Shown: positions 16,873 through 26,719, counted from the stretch's first letter. The stretch is DNA of 64,000 nucleotides from Methanosarcina sp. UBA5 (GCF_002505485.1 NZ_DAVG01000121.1:3309-67308), one strand, 5' to 3'. The notes: generated from the sequence alone by a model not told the origin. A program made the numbers and translations.

Positions 16873-18143
16873 CGTCTCTTCCACGGCTTCTCATTTTTGT
16901 TTCTGGAGAATTCTTTCTTCCTTTGGGACCCGATTCTTTTTCCTTTCCGGTCCCTGTCAATAGTGAAAAGTTCAAATCCGGGAATTATTACTCGGACAAC
17001 TGGCACTTTAACTTCTTCTCTTGAGAGGTCTACTACCAGAACCCTTTCGGCAAGACCCTTAAGTTTTTCGAATATCACATCGATATTTTCTGCAGGGCTT
17101 TTCCTGGACAGGTCCTGTACTTCTGAAAGGGAAATTTTTTCTCCTTCTTCGAACCAGAATCGGTTCAAACGTTTCATGCGGTCATATCCCACACTTCGGA
17201 TAAAACCTTCTCTATCCGTATCTTCTCTGGCTCCCTGGATCTGGACTACTCGTGACTGGGCAGCTTCGGTTATAGCTCTCGCAACCGCAATTTCGGGTTT
17301 CAGGTGGGAACCTGCCCCCATGACAAGAAGTGCCGGATCTTTGAGTTTTAAGTCGTCAGTTGCCGCAATTACTGTCGGAATGCCGGTATCGCTCGGAACC
17401 AGCCAGACTTTGAGTTCTATTCCTGCATCTTTGAATTTGCTGGCAAGCTCGTACAGGTACCCATCTTCTTCAGTCAGCACGATTTCTTTCCCGAGATTGC
17501 GGGAAAACTGTGCTATGCTGATTGCGTCCCTTTCTATAACCTCGAGCATCCCGTGGAGAATAGCTTCCTCAATCACGTTTCCGGACGCCAGCCCATTGGT
17601 ATTGCTCAGGAAAAGTTTCTGGCACTGTCCAGGCGAGTCGTAGGGATGGTAAACCGAATTGGAGCTTACAAACACTTCTTCTTTGTTCATCAAATCGTAT
17701 GCTCCAACCCATTCGAGCAAAGATTGGGGAAGATAAGGCTGGGGCAGAAGCAGCGTTGCCGGGTCGAGCACTGTACAGCTTTCTGTGGCTCTGATATAGG
17801 ATTCCACAAGAACCGGGGCGGAAATCTCACCTTTAATATTTGCGTTCAGGCTAGGCCTTTCTGCCAGGCAGCGCTCAAAGCTCTCCATTATCGCCGAAAT
17901 CCGGGCCCTCTGCTCGGTCGAGCCCTTGCCTGAGTAAATACTGATCGCTCCCTTCGCGGCACTGGGGCGGATTGCCGAGAAAATAGGGATTCCAAGCCTG
18001 TCAAGGTTTGTAATATCTGCAATTCGGGTAACGCCTATCTTTTTTATCTCGTTTTTAGTGTTTTCCAGGGTTGTGGCTTCGTCATATACTCTCTGTGTGC
18101 CTTCGAGATATGAGATCGATCTGTCAAGTTTTATTTCAGGCAT
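16869..18143 (-). CDS. ycaO: YcaO-family ATP-dependent McrA thioamidation enzyme
   Basis: YcaO activates the backbone amide of the McrA glycine with ATP so that sulfur can replace oxygen. Loss of this gene removes thioglycine in M. acetivorans. The 424-residue protein has the family nucleotide-site segments: SGKGSTEQRARISAIMESFE (residues about 70-90), EAILHGMLEVIERDA (about 205-220) and VARAITEAAQSRV (about 285-300). The C-terminus is Arg/Lys-rich (GKRIGSQRKKEFSR). It is followed by overlapping tfuA. Confidence 0.94.
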   Translation of the reverse strand: MPEIKLDRSISYLEGTQRVYDEATTLENTKNEIKKIGVTRIADITNLDRLGIPIFSAIRPSAAKGAISIYSGKGSTEQRARISAIMESFERCLAERPSLNANIKGEISAPVLVESYIRATESCTVLDPATLLLPQPYLPQSLLEWVGAYDLMNKEEVFVSSNSVYHPYDSPGQCQKLFLSNTNGLASGNVIEEAILHGMLEVIERDAISIAQFSRNLGKEIVLTEEDGYLYELASKFKDAGIELKVWLVPSDTGIPTVIAATDDLKLKDPALLVMGAGSHLKPEIAVARAITEAAQSRVVQIQGAREDTDREGFIRSVGYDRMKRLNRFWFEEGEKISLSEVQDLSRKSPAENIDVIFEKLKGLAERVLVVDLSREEVKVPVVRVIIPGFELFTIDRDRKGKRIGSQRKKEFSRNKNEKPWKRR

Positions 18144-18432
18144 AATTAGAAACCTTCCATCTCTTGTTATATATTTTGTGATTTTTCGGGTATCAACCTT
18201 TTCGGGGGTTTACATAATTTCTCTTCAGACTTTTTGGGCATATAATCATAATAAAAGCACATTGCAAAGATACTGCAAATCTAACACAAATCTAACACAA
18301 ATATATTGTAAGTATAGTACGAACATACTGCGAACATCTGTGAACATAACACTAAGGGAATACAAACAGAATAATACTATATATTGAAGGACCTATAAGT
18401 ATGTAAGAGGGCTTATAAGGGGTTTTTGTCCG

Positions 18433-18711
18433 ATGAATCTCAAAAAACTGTTTCTGGAAGAAAATGTAGGAGGCTTTGATCTCCTGTTCCGAACCATATA
18501 TGGAGTACTTGCAACTCTTGCACTGTCAACAGGCCTTGTAAAAAGATCTCACTGGAAGTGGATTGTTGCGGCAATAGCTTTTATGGGACTCGTTAGCTCA
18601 ATCCTGAGACACTGCACTCCTTATGCCATTCTCGGGATAAATACCACAAAGAAAAAGAAAACTCCTGTGCAGGAAATTTATTTTAATAGACAATACTTCA
18701 GGAGATATTAA
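18433..18711 (+). CDS. DUF2892 / YgaP-like small membrane protein
   Basis: This 92-residue protein has two membrane helices (about FRTIYGVLATLALSTGL and WIVAAIAFMGLVSSIL), then RHCTPYAILGINTTKKKK. The NVGGFDLLFR start and CTPYAILGI pattern are typical of DUF2892. Function unknown. The 289-base region shared with ycaO upstream has short CAAATCTAACA and GAACATACTG repeats and no gene. Confidence 0.8.
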   Translation: MNLKKLFLEENVGGFDLLFRTIYGVLATLALSTGLVKRSHWKWIVAAIAFMGLVSSILRHCTPYAILGINTTKKKKTPVQEIYFNRQYFRRY

Positions 18712-18815
18712 TTCTCCAATCTTTTTTTGATGAATTCACCTTTAAGTTTTTATCTTCTCCTATTTTTGAGCCATTCTTAATCTCTCAGGATCCCGTAAGT
18801 ACAAGATAATTAAAA

Positions 18816-19664
18816 TCAGCCTTCATTACTGTCTCCAATACGATTTGCAGTAGATGAATAGTTAGACTGTACAAGTGTTTTATACACGGACTGCGTGGGA
18901 GCCATCCAGACTTTTCCAGTGCCTTCATAGGTATGGAGGGCTCCTTCTCCACTGGTCAGATTTCCAACCAATTTCTTTGCAGATCTCTCAACCGTAAATT
19001 TGATAGAAGATGATCTTAGGAATACGAAGTTTCCATCGACTTTCAGTCTTTCATTATTGAGCTCATATTTCAAAACCTCACTTAGAGGCACTGGGATTGC
19101 AAGAACACATAGGCCCTTTCCACTGAGTTTGGTCTGAAACCAGCCTTCTCCTCCAAATAACCCTGATGATAGGTTCTTCTGGGACGAAACTTCTACACTG
19201 ACTCCGCTTTCACAGCAGTAGAAAATTCCCTTATCTACAATAATCGGATCATTATCCAGTTCCATCAATATAAAATGGCCGAAACTTGGCTCAAGGAAAA
19301 TCTCTCCAGTACCTGAATAAGTAGGAGTGAAGGCAGCTTCCTCGGTCAGTGAATTCTTAATTAATTTCTTCGCAAGTCCTCCAACTCCTCCTATCTGGCA
19401 CTCTACACAAATATTCCCTTTGTGAAAGTAAAGAGCTCCCGGTTCGGTAGTTATCGAGCTGTTTTGAAGAGTAATTTTTACCTGCTTGAGGCTCATTCCT
19501 ACTTTCTCAAGATTATACAGATCTTTTGCAAGGCGAGCGTCCCTAAGCCCTCGCAGATTTTTATATTGAAGGATCTCAATTTTTATCCCGTCTCTCTCAA
19601 TGCATTCTAGCACATTGATATTATCATAAAAATTTTGTTCTATTATGAGCTCACTACCTTTCAA
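18816..19664 (-). CDS. AIM24 family protein
   Basis: The 282-residue protein matches the AIM24/TIGR00266 beta-sandwich family: ITTEPGALYFHKGNI, then SGTGEIFLEPSFGHFILMEL, SSGLFGGEGWFQTKLSGKG and EGTGKVWMAPTQSVY. The last 16 residues are Ser/Asn-rich. Members form trimeric double-psi-like folds of unknown function and are named for mitochondrial biogenesis in yeast. There is no signal peptide and no evident operon partner. Confidence 0.85.
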   Translation of the reverse strand: MKGSELIIEQNFYDNINVLECIERDGIKIEILQYKNLRGLRDARLAKDLYNLEKVGMSLKQVKITLQNSSITTEPGALYFHKGNICVECQIGGVGGLAKKLIKNSLTEEAAFTPTYSGTGEIFLEPSFGHFILMELDNDPIIVDKGIFYCCESGVSVEVSSQKNLSSGLFGGEGWFQTKLSGKGLCVLAIPVPLSEVLKYELNNERLKVDGNFVFLRSSSIKFTVERSAKKLVGNLTSGEGALHTYEGTGKVWMAPTQSVYKTLVQSNYSSTANRIGDSNEG

Positions 19665-19718
19665 TTGATTTGAAGATAATTTGTGATTCTATGCTTAAAT
19701 CAGAGAAGATTTACAGGA

Positions 19719-19799
19719 ACTAATGCTTCGATTCCAGAATAAATTCCCTATTTAGTGAGAAGTCAAGTTTTGTGAACATACTTCGGAACCGTAATAATA
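19719..19799. mobile_element. MITE-like element, copy 2 (shorter)
   Basis: An 81-base segment related to 13236-13344. It starts ACTAATGCTTCGATTCC and ends CTTCGGAACCGTAATAAT, and these ends are imperfect inverted repeats. The internal TCAAGTTTTGTGAAC matches TCAAGTTTTATGAAC of copy 1. The gap 19665-20116 otherwise holds only a hairpin and AT-rich sequence. Confidence 0.5.
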
Positions 19800-19867
19800 C
19801 TGTAAACGCTGTAAATTTAAAGTACACCTTTTTATACTGTATTATGTTCCTTTCTATATAGAATTAT

Positions 19868-19903
19868 CTAAAAAATTAAGTTTTAAGCCAACTAATTTTT
19901 TAG
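19868..19903. other. Perfect AT hairpin in 19665-20116
   Basis: CTAAAAAATTA (19868-19878) pairs with TAATTTTTTAG (19893-19903), extendable by one A/T pair. The loop is 14 bases. It sits between the AIM24 gene (minus strand) and the zinc-ribbon gene (plus strand). It may be a terminator or protein site, but this is not clear. Confidence 0.35.
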
Positions 19904-20116
19904 AATTTTATCCGATATTTGTCTTTTACTTGGCGTTTGTTTTTCTTTATAACTTGCCTATAATCTGTAAAGATCTTTGTTTTAAAACTCTATGGAAAAG
20001 GCTAGAGTAAGCCTATTTTTCAAATACTACGGTGTAACTAATTTCAGCCACGTTGATTATATATAAGTTCGATAATATTTTATTAATACTAAAAGCATAT
20101 GTGAAGATGACAAAAA

Positions 20117-20353
20117 ATGAACAACAAAAAAGACTGCGAAGTCAGATGTACAAAATGTAAAAGGTGGTTCAGCTCACAACTTCTTCAGTTTGAAGATGAA
20201 GAGTCATTTCTGCACTCTGTAATGTATAAAAATACAGAGTTATGCCCTTACTGCAACACAATGGTTACCCATGACAAAGAAATCATGAGATTCGTAGAAA
20301 AAGATAGTACTGGTAAAGTCATCAAAGAAACGAGATACTTATATGATTTTTAA
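20117..20353 (+). CDS. Small zinc-ribbon-like protein
   Basis: The 78-residue protein has two CxxC pairs, VRCTKCKRW near residue 11 and ELCPYCNTM near residue 43, which would bind one zinc as a ribbon. Between them is an acidic stretch (QFEDEESFLH). No catalytic motif is present. Stand-alone ribbons like this may bind nucleic acid or proteins. The gene stands alone with more than 340 bases of AT-rich DNA on each side. Confidence 0.65.
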   Translation: MNNKKDCEVRCTKCKRWFSSQLLQFEDEESFLHSVMYKNTELCPYCNTMVTHDKEIMRFVEKDSTGKVIKETRYLYDF

Positions 20354-20648
20354 TGTAACATCTAAATTATCTTCTAATTTTGCAAAGATTCTCTTAAATA
20401 TAATTTATGTAACTGTTCAGAGTATGGTTAGCGGCTCTAAATTATGCTAATTTTTAAAGAATACATGTTAAACTTATGTCAACTTGGAATAAATTTCCTG
20501 ATATATTTTTACTTCTCCATTTTCAGCCTCTTGAAGCTGATTTAATTGTTTATTCAAAGCTATGATTTCTTTTTCAGGAGATTTTTAATTATTGCCGAGA
20601 AAAATAAAATTAAGTTAAAATTATTCTTGGTTTAATACTTCTTTCTTA

Positions 20649-20698
20649 ATATACAAAGAACGTTGAGCGGCTCATTTTCTGCCGCTCAAGTTGTATAT
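20649..20698. terminator. Long two-part inverted repeat behind the PQQ gene
   Basis: ATATACAA-(6)-TTGAGCGGC pairs with GCCGCTCAA-(1)-TTGTATAT around a nine-base loop, a stem of 17 pairs with one asymmetric bulge. It starts five bases past the stop of the minus-strand beta-propeller gene and probably ends its transcript. The rest of 20354-20648 has no recognisable gene. Confidence 0.55.
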
Positions 20699-20702
20699 TC
20701 AT

Positions 20703-22322
20703 TTATTCTTCTGGAAGCTCGAAGGCAACAATATAACCTCCTGAGTTGGCTACTTCCGCAATATTTCCTGTGGGAACCAGTAGTATACCATTTCCTATAG
20801 ATGGTCCGCCTATACCAATCGGAGCTCCGACATTGAATTTCCATAGTTCTTTTCCAGTTTCGGCATCATACGCCCTGAGAATTCCCGATGTTATTAGTGA
20901 TGTTTCAGTTGGGGCTCCATAGTCGCCAAAGGGGTAGGTTACACCCGTTACTTCATTTCCTACAGCCGTGATGGTACCTGAGAATACCACTCCATTGGTG
21001 ACTAGAGGAGACACCCAGGTTGGTAAATCCGTTTTATGATTCCACTTGACCTCTCCGGTCTTCAGGTCAAGGGCAGTGATAGAGCCATTTCCTATGCCAT
21101 TTGTCATGGAATCAAATGCAGGCTCAACATGACCTTCCCCAGGCCTGCTGAAGAAGTTCATTCCCTGATTGGTTACAGCCACATAGACAGTATTCTCGTC
21201 AAAGGCTGAATATGCCATGACTCCCCCGCTTGGACTTGGCCAGACCGCCCCGCTACCGTTTGGCATGGCTGGAACGTCTGTGCGGTAAAGATAAGCCACA
21301 TTTGTCCACCAGATCGGCTTTCCTGTGGATGAATCCATTGCCATGATATCTCCTCTCTTATTGTGGCCAATGACTATCTTTTCGGGGCCCTTGCTAGAGT
21401 TAATAGTAGCCAGATTGGTTCCCCAACAAGTATCCCAGTCATGGGTATCGGGAATAGTGGTATTTATCACTGTACCTGCTGCTACGAAGGGCGTAGCCCA
21501 GAGAATCTTCCCAGTAGTAATGTTAACGGCAATTACATTGTTTGAATATAGATTCTCACCAGGTCTGCTGGATGCGTCGAAGTCAGGTGCTGGGTTGCCA
21601 CAGGGCAGATAGACTATTCCTTTTTGAGTATCTATTGCTCCACCCGACCATACTGTGGCACCGCCATTAGTACTGGCATTCTTTCCTTTAACCCAGTCAC
21701 CTGCTGTGGTGTTGATCTGCCATACTATTTTGCCTGTTTTTTTATTGAGGGCGGTTACTGTCCCCTTTGTAGCAGGAGCACCTTGGAGAACTACATCTCC
21801 AAATGCGGACCCAAGAATTATGCAATCTTTCCATACAAGCGGAGGTGAGGTAAGAACGAATGATCCTCCTAGAGGTTGCAAAGCAGACGATTCCCAGATC
21901 TTTCTGCCGTTCTCGGCATTCAGGGCTATTACAGTCCCGTTAGGTCCAGTTGGAGCATAAATTACTTCATTGTCGTAGGCTATGCCATGTGACTGCGAAG
22001 GAGATTTTACCTCTGGGTCATACTTCCACTTGTTCAGGCCAGTGTTAATATCGAAAGCAATTACCTGGTACTTATTATTCTGAACGTATCCAGTCTTTCC
22101 TATAATCAAAGGCGAATCCTCAATTACAGATCCTGTGTTGAGAATCCACTTGACTTCTAGCTGATTTACATTATCTTTTCCTATCTGTGTCTGATTACTA
22201 TGTCTAGACATGGAATCATCATAGTTAACCATAGTCCAGTTCTGGCCCACCGCAATAGCTGAGCAGGCTGTCATAATTACGAAAACTGACGCTAAAATTA
22301 GCGACACATGTTGTTTCACCAT
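20703..22322 (-). CDS. Secreted PQQ-type beta-propeller protein
   Basis: The 539-residue protein has an N-terminal signal (VSLILASVFVIMTACSAIAVG). At least seven blades follow, with the repeat GTVIALNAENGRKIWE, GTVTALNKKTGKIVWQ, NVIAVNITTGKILWA, GSITALDLKTGEVKWN and ILRAYDAETGKELWKF. This is the PQQ-dehydrogenase/BamB-type propeller. The full length resembles quinoprotein alcohol dehydrogenases, but the disulfide Cys-Cys pair is not evident, so an enzyme role is unproven. It probably acts outside the cell. The upstream gap 22323-22717 shows no gene. Confidence 0.85.
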   Translation of the reverse strand: MVKQHVSLILASVFVIMTACSAIAVGQNWTMVNYDDSMSRHSNQTQIGKDNVNQLEVKWILNTGSVIEDSPLIIGKTGYVQNNKYQVIAFDINTGLNKWKYDPEVKSPSQSHGIAYDNEVIYAPTGPNGTVIALNAENGRKIWESSALQPLGGSFVLTSPPLVWKDCIILGSAFGDVVLQGAPATKGTVTALNKKTGKIVWQINTTAGDWVKGKNASTNGGATVWSGGAIDTQKGIVYLPCGNPAPDFDASSRPGENLYSNNVIAVNITTGKILWATPFVAAGTVINTTIPDTHDWDTCWGTNLATINSSKGPEKIVIGHNKRGDIMAMDSSTGKPIWWTNVAYLYRTDVPAMPNGSGAVWPSPSGGVMAYSAFDENTVYVAVTNQGMNFFSRPGEGHVEPAFDSMTNGIGNGSITALDLKTGEVKWNHKTDLPTWVSPLVTNGVVFSGTITAVGNEVTGVTYPFGDYGAPTETSLITSGILRAYDAETGKELWKFNVGAPIGIGGPSIGNGILLVPTGNIAEVANSGGYIVAFELPEE

Positions 22323-22717
22323 ACCTCCCCCTCTAAAAAATCACCATGTTAGGAATTTAATGAGCCTAACTTATACCAGAGAAACCTCATTTTGTAAGGA
22401 TTTTTATCCCCTATCTTAATGTCAGACATGTCCTATTCCGACAATTCACATCTTCTATACCAAGTAAAGGCTCGATTATTTTCCCCTAGCTGAAAAATAT
22501 AAAGAATATTTTATTCCCTTCTATATATTTACTCCTTTCACTTAAAAACAAAACATTCTTAAAAATGGTCTGATATGAAAATTATTATTAAGAATTTTTG
22601 AAATCTCAAATTGATATTTTTAATTCAACTACAGAAGTACTGAGGATTAAAGTGATTAAAAGAAATCTTAGAGTTACTTATATAATAATCACATAAATCC
22701 CCTTAGTAGGGAACAAA
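22323..22717. other. Gap between PQQ gene and integrase remnant
   Basis: 395 AT-rich bases with no convincing ORF. The right part (22670-22700) has TATA-like ACTTATATAATAA that may serve the following fragment. Confidence 0.3.
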
Positions 22718-23053
22718 GTGTTGTATAAAGAACTTGGGAATGATCTTGTGATCAAAGACTGGCTCGCTTCGGTAAACCGAAAGTCGGAAACACGACGCCT
22801 ATACGCTTTTGCAATGCAATATTACACTGAATTTTTAAACGTGACGCCCGAAGAGCTCTTATTTGAGGTTGAGAAAAACATCAAAGAAAAAGTTCTACCC
22901 AGGCAGAGCAAGTTGAAGCGTCATTTGATAGACTTTAAAGAACATCTGCAAAATCAAGATTTAGAGCCTCTAATAATCAAAAACCGCATGACAGGCGTTT
23001 ACTCTTTTTACAAAAAGAATGACATAACCTTACCATCGTTGAAGTTAAAGTGA
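22718..23053 (+). pseudogene. Tyrosine-recombinase N-terminal fragment
   Basis: The 111 residues resemble the SAM-like core-binding domain of archaeal integrases: IKDWLASVNRKSETRRLYAF, then YYTEFLNVTPEELL, LKRHLIDFKEHLQ and NRMTGVYSFYKKNDI. The catalytic domain (R...HxxR...Y) is absent: the frame closes with TGA and nothing following resembles it. It is either a remnant of an integrated element or a stand-alone core-binding protein. The start is TTG. Confidence 0.6.
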
Positions 23054-23095
23054 ACAGTACTTTCATTTGTTTGCGCCTGTTTTTCGAAGAATTTC

Positions 23096-23311
23096 ATGTT
23101 CGTTTGGCTTAGCCTGATTGTTAATCAACACGGGATGCCTTTTTTCATGAATGCGCATTCAGAAAATGCTTCAGATAAAAGTATGATTCTAGAATCAATC
23201 AAGCCTCTTAAAAGTAATGGATCTTACACAACCGAGGACGTCTTCACCTTCCTGGGCAAAGAGAGCTTCGAGGTCAGATATAGGGTGTCTCTGCAATGGT
23301 GGGGCTCATAA
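23096..23311 (+). pseudogene. Probable transposase fragment
   Basis: The first half of this 71-codon frame contains LIVNQHGMPFFMNAHSENAS, then DKSMILESI. This resembles the segment of IS4/IS1634-type transposases just before the second catalytic residue. The second half (TEDVFTFLGKE) does not fit. No inverted ends were found. It lies between an integrase fragment and a radical SAM gene, consistent with an old insertion scar. Confidence 0.4.
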
Positions 23312-23468
23312 ACACCCGCCTGGGCATCCTTAGCATAAATAACTTCCCGGGCGATCATAATATATAATCACAATATATACTCCCTCAAGGACGATCACAA
23401 GAATGTGGGAGAGTCCGTTCTGAATAACTATTAATCCGGTTTTAAGCAAACGTTATTCTGTTTTTCAA

Positions 23469-24962
23469 TCAATTCGGGGGCTCTCCTCTTTTCATCCTCT
23501 TCAAATACTTGTTCATTGCCACGTCCGCAATAAGGGTAATTCCTTTATGAACTGCATGGACTCCAGGCCCTGCGGTCATCCTCTCACTATAAAACCGGTG
23601 CAGAGCCTTCAGGTGACGAAGGTTGTACTCCAAGCAAAGTCCCACCAGCTCCCAGTGCTCAGGAAAAGCCCGATCCTTTCCAAAGCTGGTCGTGCCGCCA
23701 AGCCTCGTTTCAGACATGGAGCTAAAGAATAGCGGCATCAGTAGCCCTGTGTAATCCTTCAGCGACTCCACGAGTTCAATGGTCTGGAGCACATCATCGG
23801 CAGTCTCGCCAGGGAGACCAAGCACAAGGCTGGCTACAGGAAGCCAGGACTCTTCTCCGAAAAGCCGATAGCAATCTCTGACTATCTCGAGCCAGTTCTC
23901 TGGATTTTCCGGCGCAGCTTTTCTTGGCATATGCATTTGAAGAATTCTGCAGCTTCCGGTTTCTATCCCTACCCAGGCAGACATGTACTTCTGGTCTCTG
24001 CCAATTCCTACAATCTTGGACACTTCCCGAAGAAGATCTTGATTATGATAAACCGTGGCGAGACTGACATGGGATATATCCACCGTCCTCGGACCCAGCC
24101 TCTTAACCTCTCTGAACAATTTCTTGACCTTTTCTCCATCGAGCTTGGCGCCTGATGAGCCATAGGTGAAGACGTCTTCGGAATGAAGAACAATGTCTCT
24201 TTGACCTGCTTTTAGATTCACCGTTACATCATCGAGGATTTTATCCAAGGGTCTATAACGGAGAGTGCGCATGCTCGGAGAACAGAAGGAACATCCCCGC
24301 CAACATCCCCTGCCGACTTCCACAATCCCGGCAATGGTTGGGCCTCTGTTCACAGGTATGTTCCCTCCTGCCACAGCTGTTCCTCGGATTACCTTTGGGA
24401 CCTCATCGCCGTTAATAATAGATCGGCAGATTTTAGGAAAATCGCCCTCTCCCTCACCCAGGAAAACATGGTCCACTGGTACATCTTCGCCCACCAGCTC
24501 CCAGGCTCCCATACCGCCGACCACCAACCTTGGCTTATGCTCTTTGATCAGTGGATGGTTTATCAGGGCCAGGAACTTGGACCTGTTATGAGGTTCACCC
24601 CGCCCGATCATCTCCTCGATCTCGCGTAAGGCGATTTTTCCGAGGGGATCGTCGTGGGTTATTCCCACTATCTCAGTTTCTGGGCCGATGGCCTTATCAA
24701 GGTAATCGGGATGGGCCACCATCACCTCGGACCGATCAAAACCGGCCTCCAAGAGGGCTGCCTCCACTTTTCTCATGCCGCAGGGCGCGAGCAGGGCTGA
24801 TCCGTCCGAGGATGCAGCCATAGGAGGGCAGAAGAGCTTTCGGAAGGCAAAATCAGGCAGCACCGACTTTGGCAGTGTCGCTGTAAACCCAAGAATCGCT
24901 CCCCCGTGATATGTGCTCATCATGGTGGGATCGCTTGTCAGAACGATTTTTTTGCCCTGCAT
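23469..24962 (-). CDS. Radical SAM protein with B12-binding-like N-terminal region
   Basis: The protein (497 residues from ATG 24962) has an N-terminal region (about 1-185) that looks like the B12-binding-type Rossmann part. The radical SAM motif CWRGCSFCSPS (CX3CX2C) follows near residue 220, and then LVLGLPGETADDVLQ, typical of the Elp3-like TIM barrel. The C-terminus is helical and basic. The ATG at 24962 has AGGTGG about nine bases upstream. An ATG 16 codons earlier has no site. The substrate is unknown. G+C appears higher than in the flanking genes, hinting at transfer. Confidence 0.8.
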   Translation of the reverse strand: MQGKKIVLTSDPTMMSTYHGGAILGFTATLPKSVLPDFAFRKLFCPPMAASSDGSALLAPCGMRKVEAALLEAGFDRSEVMVAHPDYLDKAIGPETEIVGITHDDPLGKIALREIEEMIGRGEPHNRSKFLALINHPLIKEHKPRLVVGGMGAWELVGEDVPVDHVFLGEGEGDFPKICRSIINGDEVPKVIRGTAVAGGNIPVNRGPTIAGIVEVGRGCWRGCSFCSPSMRTLRYRPLDKILDDVTVNLKAGQRDIVLHSEDVFTYGSSGAKLDGEKVKKLFREVKRLGPRTVDISHVSLATVYHNQDLLREVSKIVGIGRDQKYMSAWVGIETGSCRILQMHMPRKAAPENPENWLEIVRDCYRLFGEESWLPVASLVLGLPGETADDVLQTIELVESLKDYTGLLMPLFFSSMSETRLGGTTSFGKDRAFPEHWELVGLCLEYNLRHLKALHRFYSERMTAGPGVHAVHKGITLIADVAMNKYLKRMKRGEPPN

Positions 24963-25180
24963 TCTAAAGCCACCTTTTTTTATCGCGAAATCCAAAGTGG
25001 GATAAAGCATTATTTTTTATATGTTTCGATTTCTGAAATCACTGATTGCTTCATAAAAACCATCATCTCAAAGAGTAATATACGCATACCTCTCCAAGTG
25101 ATAATTTAAAAGTGGAAAAAATTAATAAATGCAACTTCCTGAATTATATACACTTATGACCATGTTTCTATATTTAGAAT

Positions 25181-25207
25181 TTTTGATTTTTGTTTCAAAA
25201 ATCAAAA
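25181..25207. other. Strong AT hairpin in 25011-25398
   Basis: TTTTGATTTTTG (25181-25192) and CAAAAATCAAAA (25196-25207) form 12 perfect pairs around TTT. It is in a 388-base gap with no gene, between two minus-strand genes. It may be a terminator of the 25399-25866 gene, or a protein-binding site. Confidence 0.4.
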
Positions 25208-25398
25208 GTGTTTTTGTCAAGTCTAGGATAAATTTTCTAGTTGAAAATCAGTAATCGTCCTTCCGTCATAGAATTGACAGATCCCTTTAGGTATCTTATA
25301 TAGGAAAACAGGAACTCAGAAGAAAACACTAGATGTTATGAACATTCAAAAGATAATCAAACATAAAAGTTTAAGTATAAATGAATTTTGAGACAGAT

Positions 25399-25866
25399 TC
25401 AACGATAGATCGCTATCATCACCATCAAAGTAGATACTATCACGTATAAAGTTCCAGGTATAAAATGAGCCCAAAAATCCGAACGAATTGAGAGTTCTCT
25501 TTGTATACTCTCCTCATCAGCGAAAAAAGAGTCAGAATATTTGTGCAGAAAAGCTTCATAAATTCTGAAGTAGCCGAATTCAAAAAATGAACCAATACTG
25601 ATTAAGGCAACGTTTAAAATGCCGCTAATTGTCATATCAAGCCGGATGTCAACTGACCCAAGGAGAATAAATAAAATTGCGAAGTGTAACAACGGTATAA
25701 TGAATAAAATAATCCATCCTGCTAATAAGCGTTTAATATTGTGAGACTTTCTCTTCCAGGCGCTGTATGTGTCCCACGGCTGATATGTTTCATGGGAGCG
25801 AGCTATTATCAAAGAGAAATATATCGCAAAGAAATACAAAAACAAATTTTGTGCGGTTGGTGACAT
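25399..25866 (-). CDS. Four-helix membrane protein of unknown function
   Basis: The 155-residue protein has hydrophobic segments near residues 7-22, 48-70, 80-97 and 133-152. Charged loops lie between them (ETYQPWDTYSAWKRKSHNIK and EESIQRELSIRSDF). I do not recognise the family. Codon use and AT content resemble the flanking accessory DNA. It points the same way as the TauE-type gene that follows at 26003, 136 bases away, but coupling is unclear. Confidence 0.65.
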   Translation of the reverse strand: MSPTAQNLFLYFFAIYFSLIIARSHETYQPWDTYSAWKRKSHNIKRLLAGWIILFIIPLLHFAILFILLGSVDIRLDMTISGILNVALISIGSFFEFGYFRIYEAFLHKYSDSFFADEESIQRELSIRSDFWAHFIPGTLYVIVSTLMVMIAIYR

Positions 25867-26002
25867 ATTCTTCTGATTTTAATTCAGTCTCAAAGCACTA
25901 ATTGTCGAAATGAGGCATTAACATTATTTAATAACGGTAAAAAGCCATGAAACGGATTTAGTTTTCCGGGCAAGAATTAATCTGATATATTTATAGTTCA
26001 GG

Positions 26003-26719
26003 TTATGGGTTAAATAGCATATAAACCCCAACCACGCAAAGGAGAATAGCCACATATTTTTGAAAAACTTCTTTTTTCATTTTCTTGATAAAGCGGTTTG
26101 CTGCATAAGTTCCAAATATCATGGCAAGCCCCATTAAGAATCCAAGATTAATAGTGTTTGGAGGTAGATTCACAAGTTTGCCATACACGAGGATTTTAGT
26201 TATGTGCATTACGGTTGCGGTTGCAGCTTCACTTGCTATATAAGCTATCGGGGGCAAGCCAAAGGAAAGAAATATTGCAGCTCCAATCGGCCCGGCACTT
26301 CCTGCAAGCCCGGACAGAAAGCCGGTTACTGCCCCGCCGAGAACAAGCGTTTTATCATTCGGGTTGAATTTTAATATCCTAAAATATCTTAAAATTACAA
26401 ATAAGATTAAAGCAGCACCTATTACCCTTGTTACCGTGTTTTTTGAGCTAATTGAAAATCCGAAAGCCCCAAGTGCGGATAATGGAACCGCCGTTATAGA
26501 AAATAAGAAAACTTTCTTCCATTCAATCTGGTTTAACCCAAATGCCATCCTTGACAGGTTGCCGATCAATTGCGCAATGGTAAGTACCGGAACCGCAAGC
26601 TCTGCACCTGCGTACAAAGTTAGCACAGGCAGAAGCAAAAGCGCGCCGCCAAAGCCGGCAGCACCCGAAATTAATGCGGCAGTAAAGCTTGATAATATTA
26701 AAATTGCATACATTTCCAT
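26003..26719 (-). CDS. TauE/SafE-family sulfite/organosulfonate exporter-like permease
   Basis: The 238-residue integral membrane protein has seven to eight helices in two homologous halves. The diagnostic family segments are SGAAGFGGALLLLPVLTLY near the N-terminus and GFLSGLAGSAGPIGAAIFLS in the second half. TauE/SafE proteins move sulfur-containing or other small anions. The substrate here is unknown. It is divergent from the crcB operon and not evidently fluoride-regulated. Confidence 0.85.
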   Translation of the reverse strand: MEMYAILILSSFTAALISGAAGFGGALLLLPVLTLYAGAELAVPVLTIAQLIGNLSRMAFGLNQIEWKKVFLFSITAVPLSALGAFGFSISSKNTVTRVIGAALILFVILRYFRILKFNPNDKTLVLGGAVTGFLSGLAGSAGPIGAAIFLSFGLPPIAYIASEAATATVMHITKILVYGKLVNLPPNTINLGFLMGLAMIFGTYAANRFIKKMKKEVFQKYVAILLCVVGVYMLFNP

